Assembly: GCF_000010345.1 (NCBI RefSeq)
Contig: NC_009663.1
Span: forward strand, 1,922,001 to 1,986,000
Source: Sulfurovum sp. NBC37-1
Lineage (GTDB): Bacteria; Campylobacterota; Campylobacteria; Campylobacterales; Sulfurovaceae
Reading direction: 5' to 3'
Length of the DNA: 64,000 nt
In this document: positions 34,370-42,299 of the stretch, in pieces
Numbering within the stretch: position 1 is the first letter of the stretch
How the letters are laid out: every line of letters starts with the position of its first letter
Notes under the pieces: generated by a model
What the model was told of the DNA's origin: nothing
What the model saw: the letters and a program-made list of their open reading frames with translations, nothing else
The model's database searches: none
Program-made: the position numbers and the translations under genes

Positions 34370-34504
34370 TTATTTGCCCGAATGCGATGCATTCGTATCG
34401 GCTACATAGACCGGATTGGTCTTGTACCCACATCCTGACAATACGATACAGCAAAGTGATGCTATAATAATTGCATGAAAAAAGTCTCTGCGATTCTCTC
34501 TCAT
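34370..34504 (-). CDS. Very small lipoprotein (possibly LptM-like)
   Basis: 44 residues: a basic start (MRENRRD), hydrophobic stretch and lipobox LSGC, then GYKTNPVYVADTN. The CGYK-x-x-PVY pattern after the lipid Cys recalls LptM/YifL (CGxKGPLYxP), a tiny lipoprotein that helps LptD oxidise; lptD is in this window but not adjacent. The start codon region overlaps, on the opposite strand, the first 30 nt of the DUF721 gene and its promoter. The stop is 19 nt before nadB. Confidence 0.55.
   Translation of the reverse strand: MRENRRDFFHAIIIASLCCIVLSGCGYKTNPVYVADTNASHSGK
34463..34468 (+). promoter_or_regulatory. -10 box for a predicted leaderless DUF721 mRNA
   Basis: A perfect TATAAT ends 6 nt before the ATG at 34475, without a Shine-Dalgarno sequence. 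It lies inside the signal-peptide codons of the opposing lipoprotein gene. Confidence 0.6.
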
Positions 34505-34939
34505 CTTACCAACCAACCTCAGTTCAGATCTTTGAAGCAGCATGCCTGTTACAAAAAGTTCATCTCTCTGCTTGGTGCAAAATGGCAGAAGGCCATCGCC
34601 TTTGTCTATATACAGAACGATACACTTTTTGTCGCCGTGACACATCCCGGCTTCAAAATGGAACTCAATTATAATAAAGATATATTAAAGGGCGTATTAA
34701 CCCAGCTCGCAAGTCATGACAAAAGCTGTGAAATGCTCCAGCAGGCAGGAAAGATCGTCATTTTTCACAGCAAGTACCGTTCTGCCATGACCGAGGAGAC
34801 GGACAATGCAACCGTTCCCTACTATAATGAACTCGCCTCAGCCGATTTCATTATTGAAAGTCAGGATGAAGAACTCAAAGAAAAATTCGAAACGATCAAG
34901 AAACGGATCAAAACACAGAGGGAAGCAGAGCAGTCATGA
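34475..34939 (+). CDS. DUF721 / DciA-like protein
   Basis: 154 residues: a DUF721 domain over about 15-80 (QHACYKKFISLLGAKWQKAIAFVYIQNDTLFVAVTHPGF) and a charged, helical C-terminus. DciA proteins of this family load the replicative helicase DnaB in bacteria that lack DnaC, which would suit this group. The similarity is limited to the N-terminal fold, so the helicase-loading role is inference. Its stop overlaps the uvrC start by 4 nt (ATGA). Confidence 0.7.
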   Translation: MKKVSAILSHLTNQPQFRSLKQHACYKKFISLLGAKWQKAIAFVYIQNDTLFVAVTHPGFKMELNYNKDILKGVLTQLASHDKSCEMLQQAGKIVIFHSKYRSAMTEETDNATVPYYNELASADFIIESQDEELKEKFETIKKRIKTQREAEQS

Positions 34940-36732
34940 TATCCACGGTTAGATCACTGCCGAATTCCCCCGGTGTCTATCAGTATTTTGACGACAAGGA
35001 TAAGCTGCTCTATGTCGGAAAAGCCAAAAGCCTCAAGAACCGCATTAAGAGCTACTGGCGTTTTACACCGACATTCATTCCAAACCCCGGCCAGAGTCCC
35101 CGCATCATCAAAATGCTGCATGAAGCCGTACGCCTTGATTATATCATCGTAGAAAGTGAAGAGGATGCCCTGATCCTGGAGAATTCTCTGATCAAACAGC
35201 TCAAACCCAAATACAACATCCTGCTTCGCGACGACAAAACCTATCCCTACATCTATATTGACGAATCAGAGGCCTATCCCCGTTTTGAAATCACCCGAAA
35301 AGTGGTCAAAGGCAAAGACATCACCTACTACGGTCCCTTCCCAAGCGGTGGCAGAGCCCTGCTCGACGCCCTCTACGAAGTCTTTCCGCTTGTACAGAAA
35401 AAATCCTGCCTTCGGGAGGGGAAAGCCTGCCTCTTCTACCAGATCAAAAAGTGCCTGGCTCCCTGTGAAGGCAAAGTCTCGAAGGATGCCTATGCCGAGA
35501 TCGTTAAAGAAGCAAAACAGGCGATCACCAAACGCAGTATACTTACTAAAACACTGCAGGAGAAGATGCAAAAACTTGCCGTACAGGAGCGCTTTGAAGA
35601 AGCTGCCGCCCTGCGCGACAGTATAGAAGCAATCTCTTCCCTGCACATCTCCTCGAATATCGATCTTGCCAATCAGATGGATCTGGATATCTTTGCCATC
35701 CTCAACGGTGACGAACGTGGGGTCATTGTCAAGCTCTTCATGCGCAACGGAAAGATCATCTCGAGTGCCTACAGCTACTTCAGGCATACGCATATTTTTG
35801 ACTGCAACGAGGCATACAGACAGGCACTGCTGGAATTTTACACCATCGACACTCCCTATGTCAGCAAAGAGATACTTACCGCACACCACTTTGAAGATGC
35901 CCTCCAGGTCGCCCGGACGCTCAGCAGCCGTTTTGAAAAAAAGATCAGTATTGAAACACCGCAGAGAGGTCCCAAGGCAAAACTGGCAAAACTGGCCCTC
36001 CAGAACTGTAAGGAACTCTTGAAGAAAAAAGACAATGACACGATCATGGAACAAAAGATAGCCGATCTGCTGGAACTCTCAACCATCCCATACCGCGTTG
36101 AGAGCTTTGACAATTCCCATATGATGGGTGCCGCTACGGTAGGAGGAATGGTTGTATGGGATGAAGGAAAATGGGACAAACACTCCTACAGGCGCTACGA
36201 ACTGCATGCACGGGATGAATATGGCCAGATGAAAGAGATGCTCACTCGGCGCATAGCCGACTTCAAGACACAGCCTGCTCCGGATCTATGGATACTCGAC
36301 GGGGGACAGGCCAACCTCAATCTTGCACTCTCCCTCCTCAAAGACGCACAGATAAACCTGGATGTCATCGCCATCGCCAAAGAAAAACTCGATGCCAAGG
36401 CCCATCGTGCCAAAGGGGCAGCCAAAGACATTCTTTACACGGCAGCCAGAATTATCGAACTCAAACCCAACGACAAACGCCTGCACTGGATCCAGCGACA
36501 GCGTGACGAGGCACACCGCTATGCCATTGCCTACCACCAGAACAAAAAGCGCAAAGAAGATACACAGGTCTCACTTCTAAACAAAAAAGGGATCGGCAAG
36601 GCAACCGTGAAGAAACTCATAGATTATTTCGGTACATTCGACGCGATTGAAAGTGCCACTGCGGAAGAGATAGAGAAAGTTACAAATAAGAAAATTTCCC
36701 ATATTATCAAAAATAATAATAGTGAAATGTGA
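34936..36732 (+). CDS. uvrC: Excinuclease ABC subunit C
   Basis: 598 residues: a GIY-YIG nuclease (PNSPGVYQYFDDKDKLLYVGKAKSL), a UVR motif (QKLAVQERFEEAAALRDSIEA), the RNase H-like domain (VESFDNSHMMGAATVGGMVVW...DLWILDGGQANL) and a C-terminal helix-hairpin-helix (NKKGIGKATVKKLIDYFGTF). It makes both incisions in nucleotide excision repair with UvrAB. It is translationally coupled to the DciA-like gene. Confidence 0.97.
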   Translation: MISTVRSLPNSPGVYQYFDDKDKLLYVGKAKSLKNRIKSYWRFTPTFIPNPGQSPRIIKMLHEAVRLDYIIVESEEDALILENSLIKQLKPKYNILLRDDKTYPYIYIDESEAYPRFEITRKVVKGKDITYYGPFPSGGRALLDALYEVFPLVQKKSCLREGKACLFYQIKKCLAPCEGKVSKDAYAEIVKEAKQAITKRSILTKTLQEKMQKLAVQERFEEAAALRDSIEAISSLHISSNIDLANQMDLDIFAILNGDERGVIVKLFMRNGKIISSAYSYFRHTHIFDCNEAYRQALLEFYTIDTPYVSKEILTAHHFEDALQVARTLSSRFEKKISIETPQRGPKAKLAKLALQNCKELLKKKDNDTIMEQKIADLLELSTIPYRVESFDNSHMMGAATVGGMVVWDEGKWDKHSYRRYELHARDEYGQMKEMLTRRIADFKTQPAPDLWILDGGQANLNLALSLLKDAQINLDVIAIAKEKLDAKAHRAKGAAKDILYTAARIIELKPNDKRLHWIQRQRDEAHRYAIAYHQNKKRKEDTQVSLLNKKGIGKATVKKLIDYFGTFDAIESATAEEIEKVTNKKISHIIKNNNSEM

Positions 36733-36859
36733 CCCATTTAATATTTTTTACTAAAAAAACCTTCTTTTCATGACATTTTCAGATTAAATGTTATAAAGTC
36801 TTGTTATGGATTTTAGTAATCTCTGTGCAGATGCTGCTTGAGTGAAGGGAGGAAGATTT

Positions 36860-37276
36860 ATGACAAGACCTGATCCTGTAGATCAAGAATATGAATTTGA
36901 AAAAGGTTTGATTGTAAGCTCCACGGACCTCAAAGGTATCATCACTTATGCCAACCGTACATTCTGCAACATTGCCGGCTACACCAAACAGGAACTGACT
37001 GGAAAAAACCATAATATCGTCCGGCACCCGGACATGCCCAAAGCTGCTTTCAAAGAGTTATGGGAGACGATAAAAGTGGGAAAAGAGTGGACAGGTATCG
37101 TTAAAAATATCAGGAAAGACGGTAAATACTACTGGGTCTATTCACATATTACACCTATCATGGACAAGGAAGGTAAGATCATAGGATATACAGCTGCAAG
37201 AAAACCTGCAACCACTGCTGAAATTGATGAGGTCGTTCCAGTCTATAAAGCACTAATCGAAGAAGAAAACAAGTAA
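36860..37276 (+). CDS. PAS-domain protein, Aer/CetB-like sensor
   Basis: 138 residues, almost entirely one PAS domain with the redox-sensing Aer-type sequence: IVSSTDLKGIITYANRTFCNIAGYTKQELTGKNHNIVRHPDMPKAAF then GKEWTGIVKNIRKDGKYYWV. Aer-type PAS domains bind FAD and sense redox; in Campylobacter the similar CetB works with a separate receptor. Here no receptor is adjacent; instead Hpt, hybrid kinase and receiver genes follow. The ATG at 36860 has GGGAGGAAG upstream. It is the first gene of the signalling operon. Confidence 0.85.
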   Translation: MTRPDPVDQEYEFEKGLIVSSTDLKGIITYANRTFCNIAGYTKQELTGKNHNIVRHPDMPKAAFKELWETIKVGKEWTGIVKNIRKDGKYYWVYSHITPIMDKEGKIIGYTAARKPATTAEIDEVVPVYKALIEEENK

Positions 37277-37295
37277 ATAAGGAGTTGTTCATAAC

Positions 37296-38621
37296 ATGTA
37301 CTACATAACAAACCAAAACGGTCAAATCATCGCTGCAAGTAATGATCTGTTAATTTCACTGGAAGTTAAAAGTATCGATATACTTTACAAACAGATTGCA
37401 CTCGATGCCATTGAACTTATACCTGACTCTGACAGTATCACTATCAAAACCCCTCTTAATGAAATACACTATAAGATGGAAAAAGAAACTCTTTCGAGTA
37501 TCCTTGGTACAATGACCTTGATTCATATTACAACTGAGTCATCTACCAAAAACACATTAGAAGAAGAGATCCTTTCAGTTGACAAAGAGATACCAAAGGA
37601 TGATTCTTTACTACTTGATGATGAAGTACTTTTCGATGTTAAAGAAGAACCGGAAGAAGAAAAAAGCGAAATTACCTCTAAAGCTGAAACAACTGTAGAA
37701 GATCTTGAAAATGAAGTACTTTTCGGTGTTAAAGAAGAATCTGAAGAAGAAAAAAGCGAAATTACCTCTAAAGCTGAAACAGTAGAGGATCATGATGAGC
37801 TCTTCGATCTCATTCTACCAAGTAAAACAGAAGAGACAATCAACAAAATAGATAATCCAGAGGTTTCAGAAAAAACTTCTGAACCTATTTATATAGATGT
37901 AGACAAGATCTCTCAAAGTATAGGTATATCTTCAGATGATTATAATACCTTCCTTACAGAATATATCGATACGGCTCTCTCTTTGGAAAAAGATCTTAGA
38001 AGTGATGAGAAGAATAAACGTACAGCAGCATCACATACTCTTTTTCATCTCTCCAATGTATTACGTCTCCCTATAGTGACAGATATCATCGAACAACTTA
38101 AGTATACTGAGGCTGAAGATAGTGAAAGTATTATCCAGGATTATTACAATACACTAAGTAGACTGACTATAGTCATACCTGAAACAGAGACTGCAGAGAC
38201 AAAAGTATCTGTAGCCAGGGAAGAGAGCAAACCTGAACACCTTAAGAGCTTTGGAACCATCGATCTCTCAGATGTTAAGCCGGTCCATTTTGACTTCCAG
38301 GTAGGAGAGGCGGCCAATGAGCTTAGTCTTCCCGCAGAACTTATCGAAGAATTCATTCATGATTTCATTAAGCAGGCACACGAAGAGACAGACAAAATGC
38401 TTAAAGCATATGAAAAAGGTGACCTGGAGACTATTCAGAAAATCGGACACCTGCTCAAAGGTACAGCAAGTAACCTGCGTATCAATCCACTTGCAGATAC
38501 CCTCTATGAAATACAGTTCTGTAACGACAGCAGCCAACTTGAACAACTGATCAAAGAGTATTGGGCACACTTTCTTGCTTTTGAAACCCAATTCAAGCTT
38601 ACTTCAAATAAAGGAAATTAA
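37296..38621 (+). CDS. Histidine phosphotransfer protein with two Hpt-like domains
   Basis: 441 residues. An N-terminal domain of about 80 residues of unknown type leads to an acidic, low-complexity linker with two 30-residue repeats (110-139 and 140-169). Two Hpt-like helical bundles follow. The second has the canonical HLLKG (His385). The first has SHTLFHLSN, with His247 aligned to His385 but the Lys-Gly lost. The protein would carry phosphate between the hybrid kinase downstream and a receiver. AAGGAG precedes the ATG, and the kinase begins 3 nt after its stop. Confidence 0.75.
   Translation: MYYITNQNGQIIAASNDLLISLEVKSIDILYKQIALDAIELIPDSDSITIKTPLNEIHYKMEKETLSSILGTMTLIHITTESSTKNTLEEEILSVDKEIPKDDSLLLDDEVLFDVKEEPEEEKSEITSKAETTVEDLENEVLFGVKEESEEEKSEITSKAETVEDHDELFDLILPSKTEETINKIDNPEVSEKTSEPIYIDVDKISQSIGISSDDYNTFLTEYIDTALSLEKDLRSDEKNKRTAASHTLFHLSNVLRLPIVTDIIEQLKYTEAEDSESIIQDYYNTLSRLTIVIPETETAETKVSVAREESKPEHLKSFGTIDLSDVKPVHFDFQVGEAANELSLPAELIEEFIHDFIKQAHEETDKMLKAYEKGDLETIQKIGHLLKGTASNLRINPLADTLYEIQFCNDSSQLEQLIKEYWAHFLAFETQFKLTSNKGN
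37623..37802 (+). repeat. Tandem 90-bp repeat inside the Hpt gene
   Basis: Two direct 90-bp copies (37623-37712 and 37713-37802), nearly identical at DNA level including silent positions over the central EEEKSEITSKAET codons. This points to recent duplication. It lengthens the acidic linker without breaking the frame. Confidence 0.9.
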
Positions 38622-38624
38622 ACA

Positions 38625-41600
38625 ATGACTATACGTAACAGACTAAAACTCGTGGCGATGGTACCTATTATACTGCTCCTCCTGCTTTCTAGTTATTTCT
38701 TTATAACTTCATATATAAACTTTGAGAAGGCAAATACTCTCAAAACTGTGCTGACAAACAATGCCATACTTGGAAAATCACTGACTGCCGTCGGTAAAGA
38801 ACGTGGCCTCTCCGCTCTCTATATGGGAAGCGAAAGACAGGAATTCGGTGAGCCGCTTACCAAACAGCAAAAAAGTACGGATGCCATTTTTGCCGAACTC
38901 AAGCGTTCTCTTAAAACTTCCGATACGACATACCTTCCTTTTATCCTTGATCTGGCAGGCGAAGGAAAGTTGCTTGATTCTCAAAAATATCAAAAACTGC
39001 TTAACAACCTTCCTGCCATCTCCAAGATCAGGAAAGAAGCAGATACCCAGGGAAGTGATTTCAAAAAAGTATTTTTCGACGGCTATACCAAAACACTGAC
39101 AAGCCCGATCTATTCAAACCTTATCCAGATCAAGAACTTTTCCCTTGACAATGAGATCTCATCACTGATCTCTACATTGACACAGATCTATACGGTGAAG
39201 GAAAATGCCGGTCTGGAAAGAGGATTCGTTTCCTACTACATGACCAAAAAAGCCTCTATGTCCTTTGAAGAGATCGCTCTTTGGGATAACTTCAAGACAA
39301 AAGCGAATATCTTTGATATCAATGAAATCACCGATCCTCAGCTGAAAAAAGAGGTCTCCTCCATCCTCAATGCACCTAAAGCGAAAGAGGTCCTGACCGA
39401 ACTGGCCCAGACATCTTCCGCCATCCAGACCGATGTCGATAATGGTGACTATGCAGAAGAGCCTATTGACTGGTTCAGACTGCAAACACAGAAAATCTCA
39501 CTATTCACAAAAGTAGAACTTATCGTTTCAAGTGCCCTGTGGAAAAAAAGTGAGGCTTATCTGAAAGAACAGTTGACACTCCTCGCCATTGCTACTACGA
39601 TCCTGTTATTGAGTTTGATCCTCGCTTATCTCGGCTTCTCAACTACCCGCGATATTACCAGAAATATTGAAGAGCTTGAAGACGTATTGAATAAAGCGGT
39701 CGATGAGATGAAGAGCAGTGAACACTATCTTGCATCCGATACTGCTTACATCGAGAACATCAACCTCGATACCCACGAAGGAACAAAAGAAGCCTACCGT
39801 TTCCTTGAAACACTGGTCGAAACAGCCAAGGAAGATAAACTTATAGCCCTCCAGGCCAATGAAGCCAAGTCACTCTTCCTGGCCAACATGTCTCACGAGA
39901 TCCGTACGCCGCTCAATGGTATCGTCGGATTTACCGAGATCCTCAGAAGTACCGACCTCAATGACGAGCAAAGAGAATTCCTGTCCATTATTGACAAAAG
40001 TTCAGAAAATCTTCTGAGTATTATCAACAATATTCTTGACCTCTCCAAGATTGAAAGCAACAATATCGAGATCGAGAATGTCGTATTCGATGCAGCTGAA
40101 GAGTTTGAAAGTGCTGTTGAGACATATGCGGTCGGTGCTGCAGAGAAAAACATCGACCTTAACTTCTATATGGATCCAACCATCAATCCGAAACTCAAAG
40201 GGGATCCAACTAAGATTAAGGAGATCCTGATCAACCTTCTGAGTAACGCGATCAAATTTACCAGTTATGGCGGAGAGGTCAATCTCGAGATCCATCAGGT
40301 ACAGGATGAAGACGACAGAATGCCACGCATCAAGTTCTCCGTGCAGGACAATGGTATCGGTATGACACAGGATCAGCAGGAGCGTATCTTCGATGCCTTC
40401 TCTCAGGCAGATGTTTCGGTTACACGTAAATACGGTGGTACAGGTCTGGGGCTGACCATTTCAAGCCAGTTCGTCGAACTCATGGGTGGTAAACTTGAAC
40501 TTGAGAGTGCCAAAGACCAGGGAACGACTTTCTTCTTCACTATCCCGTTCGAAGAAGTCATCTCAACTGAAACGAACTATGCACATGCCTTTACGGACAT
40601 GATCATCGGCAAATACCAGCAGGAGATCCCAACCAAACTCGATACTTATCTTGCATCATACTTCAAATATTTCGGTCCGGAAGTCAAACCCTTTGAGACG
40701 ATCGATGAGCTTAGAGACCTCAGTCAGCTCAATGAATGCAAGACCTACTGGATTGATATTGACAAAGCGAAACAGAATATTATTGATGCTGCAGCTAACA
40801 TAGAGAAATCAAAACTGATCGTTATTGCCAATGTGACAAGCCGTAATAAAATCGAGGCAATGAATGTCGACCAGGGTAATGTTGTCTTTAAACCGGTAAC
40901 ACTTACAAAGCTCAAAGAGCTTCTGATCAAAAGTGCAGAGACGGTACCACAGCTTACAGAGGAAGAACTGCCGTCATATGCAACAATGTTCGATGCCAAG
41001 GTCCTGGTAACCGAAGACAATATCATTAACCAGAAGCTGATCAAACGTATTCTTGAAGAACATGGCATCACTGTTGATCTTGCCAACAATGGTCTGGAGT
41101 CCTTTGAAAAGAGAAGAAATAACGACTATGACCTTATCTTCATGGATATTCAGATGCCGGTCATGGATGGTATAGAAGCGACCCATGAGATCCTTGACTA
41201 TGAAGAGGATGAGGAGGTACCTCACGTACCAATCGTAGCCTTGACGGCCAATGCACTTAAAGGAGACAGAGAGAGATTCCTCGGGGAAGGGATGGATGAA
41301 TATATCACCAAACCGATCGAGACGAGTGAATTGCTTTACGTTCTGAACAAGTTCCTCGCCGGCAAAGCAAAAACAGTCACGACGGAAGAGAAAAAAGAGC
41401 ATCTAGAGGAAACAAAAGCAATGGAAGAGACAGTAGAAAAAGAAGCATCCCTAGAAGCAGTCACCGAAGCAAAGGCGGAAGAGGAAACGATCACTATAGA
41501 TGACGTGATCGCACTTGACAACATGGAAGATGAAGAATCAGAGGCAAAAGCTGAAGGTAAAAGTATTCTGGTGGCCAAAAAATTCATTCTTGAGAAGAGG

Positions 41601-41822
41601 GTCCTCTCTAAAGTATTGGACAACCTCGGATATGACTATAAGATACTCGACGACATGGATGCATTGCAATCGGAGATCGCTTCGGGCAAATATGATATCG
41701 TATTTACCGATGAGGAGCTTGTCGATGGGAACATCAGTGAAAAAAATGGAAATCTGGCTATAATCACATCCGTGAATTCCAAAGAAGAGATAAAATCTCT
41801 GATCAAAAAACATAGAGGATAA
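38625..41822 (+). CDS. Hybrid sensor histidine kinase with periplasmic NIT domain
   Basis: 1065 residues: a transmembrane helix at 8-30, a periplasmic helical region with two KERG/LERG motifs (around 58-61 and near 195) typical of the NIT nitrate/nitrite-sensing domain, a second helix near 318-340, then HisKA (MSHEIRTPLN, His424), HATPase_c (NLLSNAIKF, DNGIGM, GGTGLGL), a non-phosphorylatable receiver-like segment, a true receiver (phospho-Asp841 in FMDIQMPVMDG), an acidic linker and a C-terminal degenerate receiver. It would sense a periplasmic ligand, possibly nitrate or nitrite, and feed the Hpt protein upstream. Confidence 0.85.
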   Translation: MTIRNRLKLVAMVPIILLLLLSSYFFITSYINFEKANTLKTVLTNNAILGKSLTAVGKERGLSALYMGSERQEFGEPLTKQQKSTDAIFAELKRSLKTSDTTYLPFILDLAGEGKLLDSQKYQKLLNNLPAISKIRKEADTQGSDFKKVFFDGYTKTLTSPIYSNLIQIKNFSLDNEISSLISTLTQIYTVKENAGLERGFVSYYMTKKASMSFEEIALWDNFKTKANIFDINEITDPQLKKEVSSILNAPKAKEVLTELAQTSSAIQTDVDNGDYAEEPIDWFRLQTQKISLFTKVELIVSSALWKKSEAYLKEQLTLLAIATTILLLSLILAYLGFSTTRDITRNIEELEDVLNKAVDEMKSSEHYLASDTAYIENINLDTHEGTKEAYRFLETLVETAKEDKLIALQANEAKSLFLANMSHEIRTPLNGIVGFTEILRSTDLNDEQREFLSIIDKSSENLLSIINNILDLSKIESNNIEIENVVFDAAEEFESAVETYAVGAAEKNIDLNFYMDPTINPKLKGDPTKIKEILINLLSNAIKFTSYGGEVNLEIHQVQDEDDRMPRIKFSVQDNGIGMTQDQQERIFDAFSQADVSVTRKYGGTGLGLTISSQFVELMGGKLELESAKDQGTTFFFTIPFEEVISTETNYAHAFTDMIIGKYQQEIPTKLDTYLASYFKYFGPEVKPFETIDELRDLSQLNECKTYWIDIDKAKQNIIDAAANIEKSKLIVIANVTSRNKIEAMNVDQGNVVFKPVTLTKLKELLIKSAETVPQLTEEELPSYATMFDAKVLVTEDNIINQKLIKRILEEHGITVDLANNGLESFEKRRNNDYDLIFMDIQMPVMDGIEATHEILDYEEDEEVPHVPIVALTANALKGDRERFLGEGMDEYITKPIETSELLYVLNKFLAGKAKTVTTEEKKEHLEETKAMEETVEKEASLEAVTEAKAEEETITIDDVIALDNMEDEESEAKAEGKSILVAKKFILEKRVLSKVLDNLGYDYKILDDMDALQSEIASGKYDIVFTDEELVDGNISEKNGNLAIITSVNSKEEIKSLIKKHRG

Positions 41823-41827
41823 AGAAG

Positions 41828-42196
41828 ATGGGATTAAAAGTATTAGTTGTTGATGATGATTTCATCAACAGAAAGTTATTGCAGACTCTTTTAAAAAAGA
41901 ATCCTAAAGTTTCAGATATCATCGAAGCGGAAAACGGTTCTGATGCTCTGGAAAAAATGAAAAGAGATCCTGGCATAGACCTTATTCTTCTTGACATAAT
42001 GATGCCGATCGTTGACGGTATCGAGTTCCTAAAGATCTTCAGACTCGACATGGCAAACGCTCATATCCCTGTCATCGTACTTTCTACAGATGATACAAGG
42101 AAAACAGAAGTTTTTGAGAACGGTGCCAATGACTTCCTTAGAAAACCTATTAAAGAAGATATACTTACGACCAAACTAGATCAATGGTCGAACTAA
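41828..42196 (+). CDS. CheY-like single-domain response regulator
   Basis: 122 residues: a receiver only, with the acidic pocket DDD (9-11), phospho-acceptor Asp56 (LILLDIMMP), the conserved Thr/Ser in VIVLSTDD and Lys in LRKPIKE. With no output domain it must act by protein binding, for example on motors or enzymes, or serve as a phosphate sink. It starts 5 nt after the kinase stop with AAAGAAG, as the last gene of the phosphorelay operon. Confidence 0.93.
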   Translation: MGLKVLVVDDDFINRKLLQTLLKKNPKVSDIIEAENGSDALEKMKRDPGIDLILLDIMMPIVDGIEFLKIFRLDMANAHIPVIVLSTDDTRKTEVFENGANDFLRKPIKEDILTTKLDQWSN

Positions 42197-42299
42197 AATC
42201 ATAGGGTGGGGTTACTCACTCCTGTCCAAAAGTGGATATATTCCAAGGAATTTTCGTTGGACAATCCATTTTACATGATCTTTTTTTGTCCATTAAGCC

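Noticed and set aside
35266-36054. 262-codon minus-strand ORF opposite uvrC
   Set aside because: Antisense shadow; uvrC has a full set of domains on the other strand.
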